Origin: Lanius collurio
Lineage: Eukaryota > Chordata > Aves > Passeriformes > Laniidae
Assembly: GCA_020086605.1 (NCBI GenBank)
Contig: JACBWW010000012.1
Location: 18,039,753 to 18,103,752, forward strand
DNA: 64,000 nucleotides
Direction: 5' to 3'
This document shows positions 19,036 to 34,000 of the stretch, piece by piece. Made by a program: the position numbers and the translations under genes. The notes beneath the pieces were generated by a model, which was not told the origin of the DNA, searched no databases, and saw nothing but the letters and a program-made list of their open reading frames with translations. Every line of letters begins with the position of its first letter. The stretch's first letter is position 1.

Positions 19036-22000
19036 ATGGCTCCCGGTGTGAGAGGTGAGTGAGGGCGGCCGGGACGGGGCTCAGGGGTGTGCCCGCCGTT
19101 CGGGGAGTAGAGGGGGGCCGGGGGACGGCTCTACCTGAGGGACGGCTTTGTTTGGGCGGCCGCCCCGTCCCGTCCCCTGGCGGGGCATTACCCGCGTGTG
19201 AGATCCAGCGGGGCCAGGTGCGGCCGTGCGGGGGGTGCTCGGTGCCTCACGGGCGGCTGATGCCCTGGGGTTCTGCCCTGCGGTCCGAGCGCTGCCGCCG
19301 GCGGTGTCGGGGTACCTGGGAGCCGGCCCTTTCCCAGAATCACTGAATAAGCTGGTCCGAAGGGACCCACAAGGATCATCGAGTCCCACTCCTGGCTCTA
19401 CACAGCACCATCCCCAAGAGTCACATCATGTGCCCAAGACTATTGTCTTCTTGACAACGCTTCTTGAACTCTGTCAGGCTCGGTGCTGTGACCACTTCCC
19501 TGGGGCGCCTGTTCCAGTGCCAACCACCCTCTTCCTAATATCCAACCTAAACCTCCCCCGGCACAACTTCAGGCTGTTCCTAGGGCTGTGCAAATACCTA
19601 TCAGTCTGATTTCGGTTTTAAAATGCACTCCTTTCACTGATAACTTATGCGATTGAAGAATAAATTACTGAATCAGAAGCTAAATTATTACTCAGCTGTT
19701 GGGTAAGTCAAAGCAGCATGCAAAAAGCTCAAGCAGCAGCAGGATATTTAGGTAGTATGAATGTCAAAGAGAAGGTTAGCACCTTTGCACATCATTGTTC
19801 ATTCTGCTTTTAAAGACGATCCTCCTACGAAACCCTTGTGTGCTTTTAAAGATTTTATAGAGGCTTTGTTATTGGAATATTTTGAGACATCTTCTTTCAT
19901 TGTTATTGTGCTTATTTTCTAAATGTAATTTTGTTACTTGGTTAATATTTTGACTATATTATGTACTTTCATGTCAGATTCACCCTTATGTAAAAAATAA
20001 GTCACTTTATCTACCTATGGGGTAATATGTGCCATCTCCTTGAAACCTGGAGCTGTGCAAAATGAGGATTGTATCAGAGAATCAATGAGGTCGGAAAAGA
20101 TCTTTGAGATCATGGAATCCAACCTATCAACACCTTGTCAACCAAGCCATGGCACTGAGTGTCACTCCAAACAGCTCCAAGTATGATGACTCCAACACCT
20201 CCCTGGGCAGCCCATTCCAAAGTCTGTTCATCCTTTCAGTGAAGGCATTCCTCCTGATATCTAGCCTGAGCCTCCCCTGGCACAGCTTGAAGCTGTATCC
20301 TCTTGTCCTGTTACCTGGGAGAGGAGTCTTGATGCCAACCTGTCACAACCTCCTCCTGGGCAGCTGTAGAGTGATAAGGTCTCCCCAGAGCCTCCTTTTC
20401 TCTAGGTTTAACAACCCCAGCTTCTTCAGCTGCTCCTCATAAGACTTGTGCTCCAGATATGTACAGGACATGTTTGTGCATTACAGGGTGACTAATACTA
20501 CTTCACAGAAGTAAAAGTAATACAGCTACTCAGTTGTGCTGGTTTAGGATAGTGAGGTTTTGCAGTCACATCAGGAAAGTTAAGCCATACTGTAATGATT
20601 TATCTGCATTAAGTTTGCCATTTTTAAAGTATAATAGAATATATAATACTATCAACATTTATGTTTTTAGTTCTCCAAAACACTTGCAAAACCTTTTATA
20701 CATTAATTTAGGAGCCTACTTATTGCACACACATTGACAGGTGTGTGCATGTTCACATTACAGGACTGGAGCTTTCTCTACCTCTGTAACAAACTGAAAT
20801 CTTTCTGCCAAAAGAAGACAATTACCAAATATATTCATGCATTTCTGTCTGCATTTATAAGGCTCTCCATTTATTTCCCTTTGTACTTCTTAGTATTGTG
20901 TATTTAGGTGGGGGGGTCTTGAGCAGTAATTTTATTTTAATTTTTGTGTCTCCCTTTTCTTTTATAGGAGATTTGCGTGACTCTTCAATATCTTTGCTGA
21001 ACTCACCTAGGTAAAATAATATCGTCCAGTTCCCATATATTATCAATCACATTGCACAGAAAATGCAAACAAAACCCAGCATAACTTTTGTAAAATAATT
21101 TAAAGGTTTTTCTTTCAATCTTTTCCTGCTTAAAATTGCTGCCTTTCTTTCCTAACAGGTTTTTAAAAAAATGTTCTCATAATAAAATTGTTGTGCTGAC
21201 GTGTTGGGTTCCTCTTGGAATGCTACCATGGAATAAATTCTCATTTGTCCACCAATTCTGCAGCTGAACTCTAGAGTTTATCTGAGGAAATATTCCACTA
21301 GAAATTTCAGTCCTGTGAGGAAGCCCTAAACTAAAAATCCCTCCTCCGAGTGTAAACTGTCACAATTCAGAATAATGTTACACAACAAAAGCACATTCAG
21401 CAAATTAATTTGGTGTGTCTTAAATCCAGTATAACATCTTACCTTTCTCAGCTGCTGCTTGTGTTCTTGGCCCTTTCCTCTGCCACTACCCAAGTGGTCA
21501 CTTCATTCATGGAGAGCCTACTCTACTTTCAAAACTGTTCTCTTCCTCACTCTTGTATACCAGAATTAAAAATAGCAGTTATAACACCCTCCTGCTAAAA
21601 CTTCTGGAAAAGAATGAAGTAAAGTAAATTCAGGCTTGCTACCACTTCGTGTAAGAATTTAATTCTTTAATATTTTGTGGGTGTATTGGTATTTATGGCA
21701 GAACTCCTCAGAGTTTTAATGTAAGTCATGTACAGTTCCTTATTAAAGCTGATAAATGTGATGAAATTGGTTTGGGATGTTTTACATGCAGGCATTTGCT
21801 ATGCTTTATTTGATTCATTGATCAAGAATTGATTCTTCTTTCCCTTCTTGTGAGCACCAAAGAAAAATGCTAACAACTTGTTTGATAGACTCTAGCATTA
21901 TCTGCTTCATTTGTCCATTGAAACTTCCAGGAGTAAGAAGGGCATATCAAGTTTACTGTGCAATGTGTTCTTATGGAGCTAAAGTTAGGTGCCACAGCAA

Positions 22001-25000
22001 TAAATTGCATGTAACTGCATGTTCTTTGTTTTTTAAATCTGCCACATTTTTACCTTTAATTAGTCTTGTAGTGAATTGATGTTCGTGTACAAGTAGTATG
22101 GTTTCAGGACAGACTTTTCTAAGACTTCACATGCTTAATCTGATTGTTGTTTTATCAGACAGCTGCTAGATCTATTGGAAAGTAATCTAATGCATAAATA
22201 TTTATTTAGTGTTGAAGGTGATGCTATCAAAGTTTTTGTAAGGGTACGTCCCCCTTCAGACAGACCTGCATTAACCGATGGAGATCAAGGCCTGTGTTTA
22301 TCTGTTCTTTCATCAAATACCATCCGCCTGCATTCGAAGCCTGAGCCAAAGATCTTCACTTTTGATTATGTTGCAAATATGGAAACAACACAGGTAATCA
22401 TTTCCAGAATCTCATAACTACTGCAATTTTCACCCAAGTTTTGGCAATTACTATGCGAAGCTTTTCTAAAGGTGAAGTGCATTAGGTCTAATTTTTTGCA
22501 GTGGTCAGATTGGAAATACATAGCTATAGTACAGAAATGCTGCATTAAATTCTGCTCTCTAACATTTTTGATATATTTTTTTTTAGCTGTTAAATTCTTT
22601 AATTGGAGTTTGAATTAAAATTGAAGGGTTTGTTTGTAAACATTACACCTATCACCATAGACAGAAAATAAATCTCCCTATTGAGACAAACATAAAAATA
22701 ACTGGCAGTCAGTAGCTGATATTAAGATATGATTTCGAAGACTATGCTGAGTTGAAAGGGACTCACAAGGATCACCAAGTTCAACTCCTGGCCCTGCACA
22801 TTAGCATTTAAGGAATTTAGGAGTTTATATTATATTTACTGTATTTCCTTCTTTTGCCTTTTAAATGGATGTAGTGCTCATCTGGGCCAAGTAATACTGG
22901 AAATAAAATCCTTCAGTTTAATTTCTATAATTCTGTGTTTGACATTCTGAACATAATTTTAATTCTGCTAAGACTTCAATTCCATTTCATTTCTGTTAAA
23001 ACAAAACCTCACCTGCTGTAGGCTGTTATTCGTAGCTAGGCTCATGTTGCAGATCTAAGAGAAAAATGTGAAAATAGATGAGACTTAAGTTGTGCAGGGC
23101 TGTTGGATGTGCCATTGTGCAGTGGCAAATGTTGAAAGCTAACTAGATAAGTGTCACAGGCATCTGACCTACTGATGGTATAGACTGCATAATGTAATCA
23201 AAACCACTGGATCAAAATAATGTTATATTTTGGAAGCGTTTCTATGATGATGAATTTTATTATTTCTCTTTGAGCTTATCAAGGAATATAATGTTTGGAG
23301 AGAGTGATTTATGTCACAAAGACTTAGGATGTATTGTTTGACTGTGAGAATTCCAGGGATCATGGTACATGTCTAATCATAAGGAATGCAACTGTTTATA
23401 GACACTATAAAGTTATGGCATAGGAAGCACTGATATAAAAGATGCTTAAACAGGTGGTGCCATGTGCCTTCTCTTTCCCTTATCCCCAGGAGTCTGTGTT
23501 CTCAAGTGTGGCTAAAAACATTGTTGAATCTTGTATGAATGGCTACAATGGAACTATCTTTGCATAGTAAGTAATTTCATAGCAATTACAGTCATTTCAT
23601 AGCAATGGCAACATTTAAGGAGATTGTGCTAATTAAGCAGTTGTGTTTTTAAGAGCCAAAGCCTGCCTAATGTTACAGTAAACTTTAAAAGTGCTTCCCT
23701 TCTGCAGCACAGCATAAGTAATCCTCTTGCAATACTGGGTGGTACTCCTTGCTCCTCTTTTGGAGGAATCTATATGTAGGTGCTATACTTTTAATAATGC
23801 TTTTGCAAACTCCTTTCAATCATACTGTTACTTGCTTAAAAAGTAGGAGTTACATTGTACTGTATAAGAGAAAGCTAGTGGTTTTCAGTATGTCCATAGT
23901 AAAATTGAATGAAAATTGCTTTAACTTGTTATTTGGCTAGCTCAACTCTTCAGTGACTGTGGGAAAACTCATAAATGACAATTTTAACTTTTATAATATT
24001 TTCAAGGTGGAAATATATCTGTGACTAGTAGTATGAATATTGTTATATTAACTCAATGTTTTTTTCATTTTGAAAACTGAGGAAGCACTTTGGTGAGAAA
24101 ATGCTTACTTAAAGGACTATCTAATCAAAACCTTACTGGTATTTTTTTTAGTGTAGCACAGCTTTTGCAAAACTATGAAGTCCATTTTGTTACAATATAC
24201 AAATGTGGAAAAATAAAATGCAATTTCCCTGAAGTTTCTCTAGTGTGATTAATAATGACATTAGAAAAAAAAAACTGTAAAAGAAAAAAATACTTTTATG
24301 TCAAATATATCCTTATGTGCACTACTGAGTGACATAAAACTCAACAGATTGACCCAAAAATTTTTATGTATATATTTGAAAACCTTCATTCTAATGCTAA
24401 CTTCCCTTTCCAACAGAAACGAGGAAGAAAATGGTGGGTAGTAGGGAAGACAAAAGGGGATTTATCTAATAATATTTATTGGTAAATTTTGCTGTTCTAT
24501 TTTTATACCTTTTTAGCTGACTGATTTCTCAGCTTGCTTCTATCTCCTTATCTTCAGTTTTGAAAATTGTTTGTTTGTTTTAAGCTTTGACTTCTCTTTA
24601 AGAGATGCTGATTAATAAAAAATTCAGAGCCAGAATAAAGTTTAATCTCACTTTTCTTTCTTTTTGTTAGTGGCCAGACTGGGTCAGGAAAAACCTTTAC
24701 TATGATGGGTGAGTGCATGAGAGATTAATCCTTCAGTGGTTTCTTAACTTTTTTTTTTTTTTTTTTTGTCTTGAGATGTATTCCTCATGTCAACCACTAA
24801 TCTTGAATAGTTCTAATAAATTTTTTTTTTTAACTACAAAATCTCTTTAGGACCATCTGATTCTGATAATTTCACTCACAGTCTGAGAGGTGTAATTCCA
24901 CGGAGCTTTGAATACTTATTTTTTCTAATTGAGCGGGAAAAGGAAAAGGTACATTTATTTTATAATTACCATTGCAGTGAAAGTAATGTCACACAGTAAA

Positions 25001-28000
25001 GATTAGCTAGGGTTAGTAAACTGGGTATGCAGCCATTAAGTTACCAAAATTATTGCCGTCTTGCATCAAATTTATTAATGAGAAATGCTTACATCTGGTA
25101 CTCTACTAAATTATAGTAACTGTTTCTTCAGACACCAGTGTGCTTATATTTTGAGTCTTAAATTGCATCTAGGTTTCTGGATGCTGGTTGTCACCTGAGC
25201 ATCAGAAATGTATAGTATGAAGAATATATATGCAACCTAATAGCTTTAGGTATGTGTAAAAAGAGACTTGCTGCAATATAATGACAGACTTAATAACACC
25301 AAACTGTTTATAGTATAAATTACTGTGTTTTTCAGGCTGGCGGTGGAAAGAGTTTTCTCTGCAAATGCTCATTTATTGAAATCTACAATGAACAGATATT
25401 TGACTTGCTAGATTCTGCTTCAGCTGGACTCTTTCTCAGAGAACACATCAAGAAGGGAGTCTTTGTTGATGGTGCTGTTGAGCAGGTGTTGTCATCTGCT
25501 GCTGAAGCATACCAGGTATTTCTTGGCACTTTTAATGTTTGGACTATATATCTTAAAGCTTACTAGGTAAATATTCCTCTTGGATTAAAGCATGGTTTTT
25601 TGCCTGTGATGCCTTCTCCCTCTTCATACTCTAAAACACAGTGTAAGAAAGTTTAAGGCAATGCTTCCTGACTATCCCATACCTGTAAGAAATCAAAAAA
25701 GTTCTGAAGTTTGGAATACTAGAATGGCAATTGTGGAAATCATTCCCTAATGCTTGCCCTACACATATCTGAAATACCAACTGAAAACTACACTTCCTGC
25801 TGAGTGGGCACCATGTGTTCCAGAACTGTCAGGTTTATTTCTCCATGAATAATACACATAGTACTTGTATGACTTTAGGGGTTTTTTTGTGTGTGTGTGT
25901 ACTGCTAACATACACTAGCATGGGGTATGTTATGCTTTCAAACAGCATACTTGGAGAAAAGTAGTGAATATTATAACAAGTTCTGCTACTAAGACTGTAG
26001 CTATATCTTTTTCACTTTTAAAATACTTCTACTAGAAAGCAGTAAAAAAAAAAAAAGAGTTCTTGTCCTTGAGATTTTTGAAAGCTCTGTTGCATGGAAT
26101 GTTGCCTATGGCTGCTTGTGTCACCTGTGTGTGAAGTACAGTCTGGCACAGTTGAAACTGTGATGTCTTTTTCATGCTTAGGTATTAACTATGGGCTGGA
26201 GAAACCGTCGTGTAGCATCAACCTCAATGAACAGAGAATCCTCCAGATCACATGCAGTTTTCACTATCACAGTGGAATCCATGGAGAAAAACAACGAGGT
26301 TGTTAACATTCGGTCTTCCCTGCTCAACCTGGTAGACTTGGCAGGATCTGAGAGACAGAAAGACACCCATACAGAAGGACTGAGGTTAAAGGTTAGTTCT
26401 GTGGTGTCTGTGACATCTTTCTCCTTTCAGATGCAGGGCCCTGTCCCATCCACCAAATCCATTAATTTTGTTTCCTCCTCTTTTTTTTAGGAAGCAGGTA
26501 ACATAAATCGATCACTAAGCTGCCTGGGCCAAGTAATCACAGCACTTGTTGATGTGGGCAATGGCAAACAGAGACACATTTGTTACCGGGATTCCAAGCT
26601 CACTTTCCTGCTACGGGTAATATATATCCTTTGGATTTTATCTGCTACCTGGGATGTAGAAAAAAATATTTGGTTGGGCTTTTTTACTATAAAAAGGTGA
26701 ACTCCAGTGCATTAAAGATGTTTCAATATTGGGCAAGTGGAAGAAAGATTGAAAAGTATCTTTTTAACCTAAACAGATTTTTTATCAATCTATTGCTGTT
26801 GACTGAAGACAAATCTATTTATTCTCATAAGCTCCTACTACATATTTGGAAGTTTTAATTTTAAAAAGCACACATTTTCATCCTTATAATTTGGCAAACA
26901 ATGTGTATCAAAGTGTAATATTTAGAGATGCATTGAAACATTTGATGTGCTTTCCAGAATTAGCTTATGTGTGCTTAGTGTTGGTCTGATGTTAAGAATT
27001 ACATAAGTTTACAGTCTCCTACCTGAGAGCTTATAAACTCTTTCAAAATGAACAGAAAACAAAGACAGAAACAGTCAAAGATTTGTTGGATGTCAGTACT
27101 CACCAAAATTCTGGGAAGAGTACATTAATATCTGTAGTATATTTTTGTGTTATAGTACTTGTACACAATACAATATTTCTATTACAGCACAATATTGTGA
27201 TCACAGCAAAATTTCTCAATGTTCCATCCCAGTTCTATGTAGATTGATGAGACTCTGAGGAATTATGTTCTTCCAATGCAACCCCAAATACATAGAAATT
27301 AGAAGAGAATTACAACTTTGTGAGCTGTTACTTTAGATGGTTATTTTCTGAGGTGTCTGTACTGCAAAGACATCCACAAACATGACCTTCACTACTACAG
27401 AGAGAGAGAGAGAGAATGCCATCGAGGCTTGTGGACTATTTTGTAGTACCAGACTTTCAGTCTTTAGGTATTACTGCTGCCTTCTCCTGAGATTTAAGAG
27501 CTACTTATGTAACAGCACAGAAATAGCTGAAGATATGCATGTAAAAGGGAGATGATCCTTATATCTCCTTGGTCAAGAATCTGCTGGTTTGTGATTTTGT
27601 TCATTTGACAGTTGCAACCAGAAGGAAGATAGGTTGGAACAATCAACAGATAATGTTGAACACTTACCTACTAATTACCAAAATTATTTTTTGTTTAGAA
27701 TTTTTTCCTCTTTTTGCTGTTCAGATGAAGAAAGCATCTCACATTGTTTAGTAATATAATCAGGGTTTTGTAAATAGAGTCTTTATTTACAGTCACATCC
27801 TTTATACCCACATTTGAAATAAAATTTGAGAAACTTACCTTCTGTGTGGATATTTGTTAAACGAAATTCTTTCTGCAATTTGTTCAAAATGATACACAGT
27901 ATCTTTTATGTTAGGGCCTCTTATTGTCAGCAAAAACATGCAAATAAAACTAACTTCCATGTTTTCAAATAGGATTCTCTTGGTGGTAATGCAAAAACGT

Positions 28001-28095
28001 GTATAATTGCAAATGTTCACCCAGGATCCAAGTGTTTTGGTGAAACACTGTCCACTCTTAATTTTGCACAGCGAGCAAAGTTGATTAAAAACAAG
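19036..28095 (+). CDS. KIF15: KIF15 exons 1-10: N-terminus and motor domain
   Basis: Exons are 19036-19054, 20968-21010, 22210-22393, 23490-23566, 24671-24708, 24851-24948, 25336-25515, 26182-26391, 26491-26616 and 27973-28095. They encode residues 1-366. Exon 3 carries [14 protein letters not shown], the first motor strand. The P-loop is split between exons 4 and 5, with its first Tyr codon divided TA|T. Exon 8 holds switch I and II. Exon 9 carries [14 protein letters not shown] and exon 10 ends with [12 protein letters not shown], the last motor helix before the neck. The exon 3 acceptor at 22210 was chosen because it gives exactly the human spacing. An upstream in-phase acceptor at 22159 also exists. 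The loop [10 protein letters not shown] differs slightly from human VLSGGWRNRR. No motor residue known to be catalytic is lost. Confidence 0.94.
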
Positions 28096-31000
28096 GTAAG
28101 AGTTAATAGCATGTATTCATTGCTTGTTCTCGGAGCACTTCATTAGAAAAGTAAAGAGTAAATCTTTACTAAAAATTTAAATTGTCATAAAAATTTCTGA
28201 TTTAATGTTATTTCTGTTAACTAGTTCTGTATAAACCCTAGTGCCCAAAATTTCTCATGAGGGGGTTTTAACAAGCATGTTGGCATTTAGCTGAAATTGT
28301 CGCTGATGTATATTGCTTTGTTGGTGAAAAAGGTCCAGACAAAATTCTGCAGAAAACACTACATTTTTTAACCTCTTATTCCTGCTGAAGTGCACCTTAC
28401 TGTTTTCTCAGCGAATGGAATTCTGCTTTTCCTATGAGTTCTTCCTTTCCTAAGATGGAAAAAGTTCTCAGTAATTTTACTGGTTTGCATTCTCTTGAGT
28501 TTTCTCTTATCATGTAAGATTTTTATTTATACCTTTTCCTAATTTTCTCCTATTTATAAAAGGCTGTAGTAAATGAAGACACACAAGGAAATGTGAGCCA
28601 GCTGCAAGCTGAGGTCAAGAAGTTGAAAGAGCAGCTTGCTCAACTTACTTCAGTGCCATCTGTGTGCAGTATTTCTGTATCACAAGGTAAGAGTTGGAGG
28701 GGGAGAGAGAGAGAGAATTTGCTACTTCTGTAGCCTAGAAGGTTGAGGGCCTTAATTAAGTTTCTGAGCAATTAATATTTTTGTAGGAACTGACCTACAG
28801 GGGTCACATTTTCCTCATGGATCCCATTTCCTGTACTTGTATCTGATACCTTGTAGAAATTGTTAACATGGTTTTATTTTCTTCCTCATAAGTTCAGGTA
28901 CTGGACTATGGTTTTATTATGATACCTAGATATTATTCCACTTCAAAAGAGATATGCTGCCTACTCCTCTAAGTAACCAAAAGTTTGCATGTGATTCCTT
29001 TTCATTTAGGTCAGAGGGAAGGCACAACATTGCATTCTTTTTGAGCTTGGAACTGGATTTTTTTTCCGCCTCTTCCCCTTTTTGCCCCTTCCAGGAGAAC
29101 CTACAGGGGGATGCTTACTTACAGTAGATGTTTGATTTCAGTGTAAGATGGAAATGGAGGTTTTAGGTAATTTTCAATAAGCTTCTTGCTGGGCCTTTTT
29201 ATCTGCAATACAAATCCCAGCAGAGCTTCCTGTATGTGTGTTTCTCACTGAAATGTGCTGCTTGATAGTATTTGATTGCAAGGTAGTAAACTTTGTCTTG
29301 TAACTCTTACTGGTTTTGTGAACCAACTCTTTCCTGACCTTGCAAAGAAATAGAAGATGCAGCGAGAGAAGTTATGACAGAAAATAGAAAGCCTTGTCTA
29401 ATACAAAGCATCTGGGGCTGAGTTTTCCTAAGGAAAAAGTACTTCTGTGTTAGCGTACGTGTTTAACCAGTAAAAACAAGTTAGTGATGAAATAGGACAC
29501 TGAACCATGGTTCATAAATACATGAATATTGACAGAGGGCTCAATGTTTAGACCCGTGATAGAGTTCTGAGGGAGAACAAGTATGAGCCTTAAACACTGA
29601 GGAGGAGTTTTGAGCAGAACCTAATATATCAGAGCTGTGTTGGTTCTGTACGTTTAAATTGTTTGTAATACTCAATCACACAAACATAAAATCTGCTTTC
29701 TAGCTACTTCAGAAACATGATGGCATTTTAAAATATATTAAATTATGAGAATGTAGTTATGCACCTAGGTACTAGAGTGATTAGTATTCCATAAATAAGT
29801 AGACTTGTCTGCATTAGAATATTCAAAAATGCTATTTTGAATTAATTTCTAAATGGATTATTAAACTCTCTTAACCCCTTGTGTGGACACTTTCCTTCCA
29901 GATTAAGCCACTAATTGTCCACATAATTCAAGCTTATTTTCCTAAATTTCCTTTTCATAAACCAGTCACTTCACTTTTAATATGCACAAACTGGACTAAT
30001 AATGCTAATAATGGCTTAGTGTTATCAAATTAATTTCAGAGGGATTTTGCATTTTATAGATATGCATAGCTGAACAGACTGATTCTTTTATTTAAATAAA
30101 AGTTCATTGCAAGTCTGTTTAATGCTTGCACAACTTTGTTAATTATACAATTATGTATATTAGCTCTGTTCTTTATCAGCACTTGCAGGTGACTAGGAAT
30201 TACTGTCTAAACAGTATGCTCTGGGTATGCCACCTGATCTTTGTGGAGGAATTGCACTGTTCAAAGAATTTATTCAAATTTTCTTTACACAATTGCCATG
30301 TTATATACATAGAAAAACCTGGCTAAGTGGTATTTTAATAAATATGGCATTTGTTTCTTTGACTTCCCCTATAGATGCTGTTGAAAAAGGCAAGAACAAC
30401 ATAAATTACATGAACAACTTTCTTGAAGCTATGTTGTTCTGGGAGAAATCAGAAGGTGAAAAGAAGGTAAGAAAGCACTGATATTTCTAAGTGCATTCAG
30501 TGTACTTTCTGGTGAGATACCAGTGAGCATATTGAAACTGACTCTCAATGATTTTCCTTGTTCTTGAATAAAAGTACTCTGTTGAAAGATAACAAGCTTT
30601 GCTAACAAGGGAACTTAGTCAAATGTCATTTAAGATAAAATCTATAGTGCTCAGGAGGACTACAAGAAAACTAGCAGGGCCAAAGCCTAAATTGAACTTA
30701 ATCTGGCCACTGCTATAAAATGTTTCTATAAATATATTAGCAAGCAAAGGACAGGTAAGGAGAAAGTCAAACCTTAACTGGATCCAGGGGAAACATAGTG
30801 ACAAAGGATGAGAAAAAGGCTGATGTACTTGATGCTGCTTTTGCCTTAGTCTTTAACAGACTAAGAGCAATGATTCTTGGAGTACCCAGCCCCCTGAGCT
30901 GTAAGATATAGGGGTGGGGAGCAGAATGAAACCCCCACAACCCAAGGGCAAATAGGCAGTGTTCTGCTCCACCTTAGACACAAAAATCTGGATGTTAGGG

Positions 31001-34000
31001 AAAAACTCTTCACTGGAAAGGTTGTCAAGCACTGGAACAGGCTACTCAGGGAAGTGGCTGAGTTGCTGTTCCTGAAGGTATTTTAAAGAGATGTAGATGT
31101 GACACTTAAGGATGTGATTTAGTGGTGGACTTGGCAGTGCTGGATTAATGGTTGGACTTGATGATCATAAAAGTATTTTCCAACCAAAAGAATAGAAACA
31201 TAGGATTATATCTTTCAAATTCAGACAAACCATAGGATAGCTTTCATAGTACGTTTAATTTTAGGGGGTGGGACATTATACTGGGGTTCTCTAATTTTAA
31301 AATATTGAACAGAACAACAAGACTTCTGTTTTACTTAATTTTGAGTGTGGTTTTGAGTGTTTGGATAAACAATGTGTTTTTTGAAACAAATCTCCCATTC
31401 ATTCTTATTGTATTGTTCTTTGGTCATGGTGTAGTACTGAAACAGCCAAAATGGATTTTTATTTTTTTCTAAAGAAAATTAACTGAAACAGGCACTCTAG
31501 TGATGTGCATCTGAGGTGTTTAACTGAATGCTTTCTCTACCAGATCATATTGGAGTTTCTAAGTACAATTTTTGCAGCATGTTGTGTGATTTGGGTTCTT
31601 GGTATGAGCTGTTGCTCTCTACAAGTCCGCTGCAAATGGCAGTCTGTGTATTCACAAAATTACTGTTAACTGAGATTTTGTGTGATTTGTCTGCCTGTGC
31701 ATATGTGTGTTAGATGGGCACTTTAACAAATTCACTAATCTCTATGTGTACTTTCTAAGAATTTGTTAGAAAAAGTTGCTCAGCTAGAAGAACTCTGTGC
31801 CAAGAAAGAAAAATTTGTTCAGTCCAATAAAATGATAGTTAAATTCCGGGAAGACCATATTGTTCGCTTGGAGAGATTACATAAAGAGGCTGGTGGAATT
31901 TTATTGCCAAAAGAGCAAGATGATCTCCTCAATGACTTGAGAGAGGAAGTGCAGATACTCAGAGAACAGGTAAAGTCTGGTTTTTCTTTTCTGGAACAAT
32001 TTTGTTTCGTGAGAAGAGCTCATGTGTTGTAGTCCTGTGGTGGGTGAATACAGGCCTTTTAGGAAAGGCAGGCAGAGGGGAGGATGAGTGGTGGTTTCCT
32101 TTATAGAAGCATCTCAAATGCATAGAGTTTCCCTATGGAAGAGACAATGGCTGGGTTTACAGCTTGAGTTTGCATAAGAGGAGAGTTTAGTGAGGGTGAT
32201 GTCATTATGGGAGCTTGCCACAGGCCACCTGATCTGGGTTAGGCAGAGGACCAAGTCTCTTTTCAGCAAATTAAGGAAATCTCCAAATCACAAATCCTCA
32301 TTCATATGAAAGACTTCAAGCTCTAACATCAGTTGAAAGGGAAAGACAGCAGGATGCAAATAATGCAGCAGGTTTCTGAAGGATAACACACATGCCAGAT
32401 GGACATGTAAGGGGTGATGTTGTCCGGGAGCTGTTTGAAGAACAGCTTTGGGTTATTCAGGTGTCTGGTAGGTGTGGTATCATTTGTGAGGCACTTTTGA
32501 AGAACAGAGAAACTCAAGAGAGAAGGCAAATTCTTAAAAAACAATTTCCTCCAAGCACAAGTAGGGAAAAGGAATAAATGTCTTAGCAGGGTAGCCTTAA
32601 TCTGTAGCTCATAATTGAGCTTCAAAGGAAAGGGGAGGGGAGAGGAGAAGAAATGAAGTTCAGGACAGTCCTTTATTGACTACAGAAACATTACTGTGGC
32701 ATGCAAGGGTAGTGTTAAGAAAGCAAAGGGTATCAAGAGCATCAAGAAAAGCATCCAACTACTTTAATACAAGTAAAAGAGTAAACACATAAGATGTAAA
32801 CTCACTGTCTTGTGAGTAGATCTCAAGGCAGTAAGAAAATTAACCAAAAAATGAGTAGCTTTAACCACTGTAAGGAACACCTCTTTTCCTTTTCTATTAC
32901 TGTTTAATCTTATTAAAGGTAGTAGAGTAACAGCTAGATAGGTTCCATTGTCTGGAAATTAAAAACTGTTGAATAAAATATTGATTACCACAGATGGAAC
33001 AACACCCACGAATTGCAAAGTACGCCATGGAAAACCATAATCTCCGAGAGGAGAATAAAAAACTTCGTTCTTTACAGTCAGTTAAAAAGGCCCAAGAAAT
33101 GGATGCTCATACCATTGCAGAGCTAGAAAAAGCTTTTTTGGAAGCTTCAGCCACAGAGAGAAGTACTGGAGGTAAAAATATGCTAATATTTTCCAGCTAA
33201 ATATGCTTATTGTATTTCTGTTGTGTGCAGTATAGTGTTGAAAATGTCTTGATGTATTTTTGCCTTCCTCAATGTGGTACCTGAAGACTGATAAAACAAT
33301 TTGACTTAATTGTATTCATGTTGGCCTTCAAGCAATAGGGAATTTGGATTTGCATCTTGTGAAACCCATCTATAATCTCATTTTTTGGTCCTTACTTATC
33401 ATGAAGACTGCAGTAATATTGATTGTTTTACTGGTTTTCATGTTGGGCTGTTTCTAATATCTATTTTTGTCAATCTCAATTGCTACTATGCTGTTCAAAA
33501 TCCCACAAGCACTTTTATTTTAGTAAAATTTTAGATATTTGAACAACTCTGATTTCAGAGGGTCTGTGTTCTTTAGGTCACCGCTTACATTCCACCACCA
33601 TGTCAGTGGAAGGCAACTCGCTGGCATCTGTTGAAAGGCTGAAAGCTCGTCTGCTACAGACCCAAGCTGAACTGGCAACTTCAAAGCAAGAATATGAAGA
33701 ATTTAAAGAGCTAACCAAGTGAGACAAAACAGTATTGAAATATCTGCAATTAAATGTTTTTAAGTCATTATTCATATTGATTTTTGAAAGACTCAGATCC
33801 TGATTATACCGACTAGGTTTGTTCTTTGCATCTAAGAGAGGGCCTGGTTAAGAATAATGGCATGCACACAGAGTATGTTCCTGTTGAACTGGGTTATTCC
33901 CAGACTAGGGCACAACCATCATTAAATCTGAAGGTATGTCTGCACTGTTGGAGGTTTCTTTGTCTTTTCCAAAGCTACTCCTGATAGTTAGATGCAGAAA

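Larger units (their letters stand above)
19055..20967 (+). other. KIF15 intron 1
   Basis: The first 280 bases continue the CpG island (G+C-rich, no repeat). Two minus-strand CR1 fragments and AT-rich DNA follow. No gene is seen inside. Confidence 0.8.
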
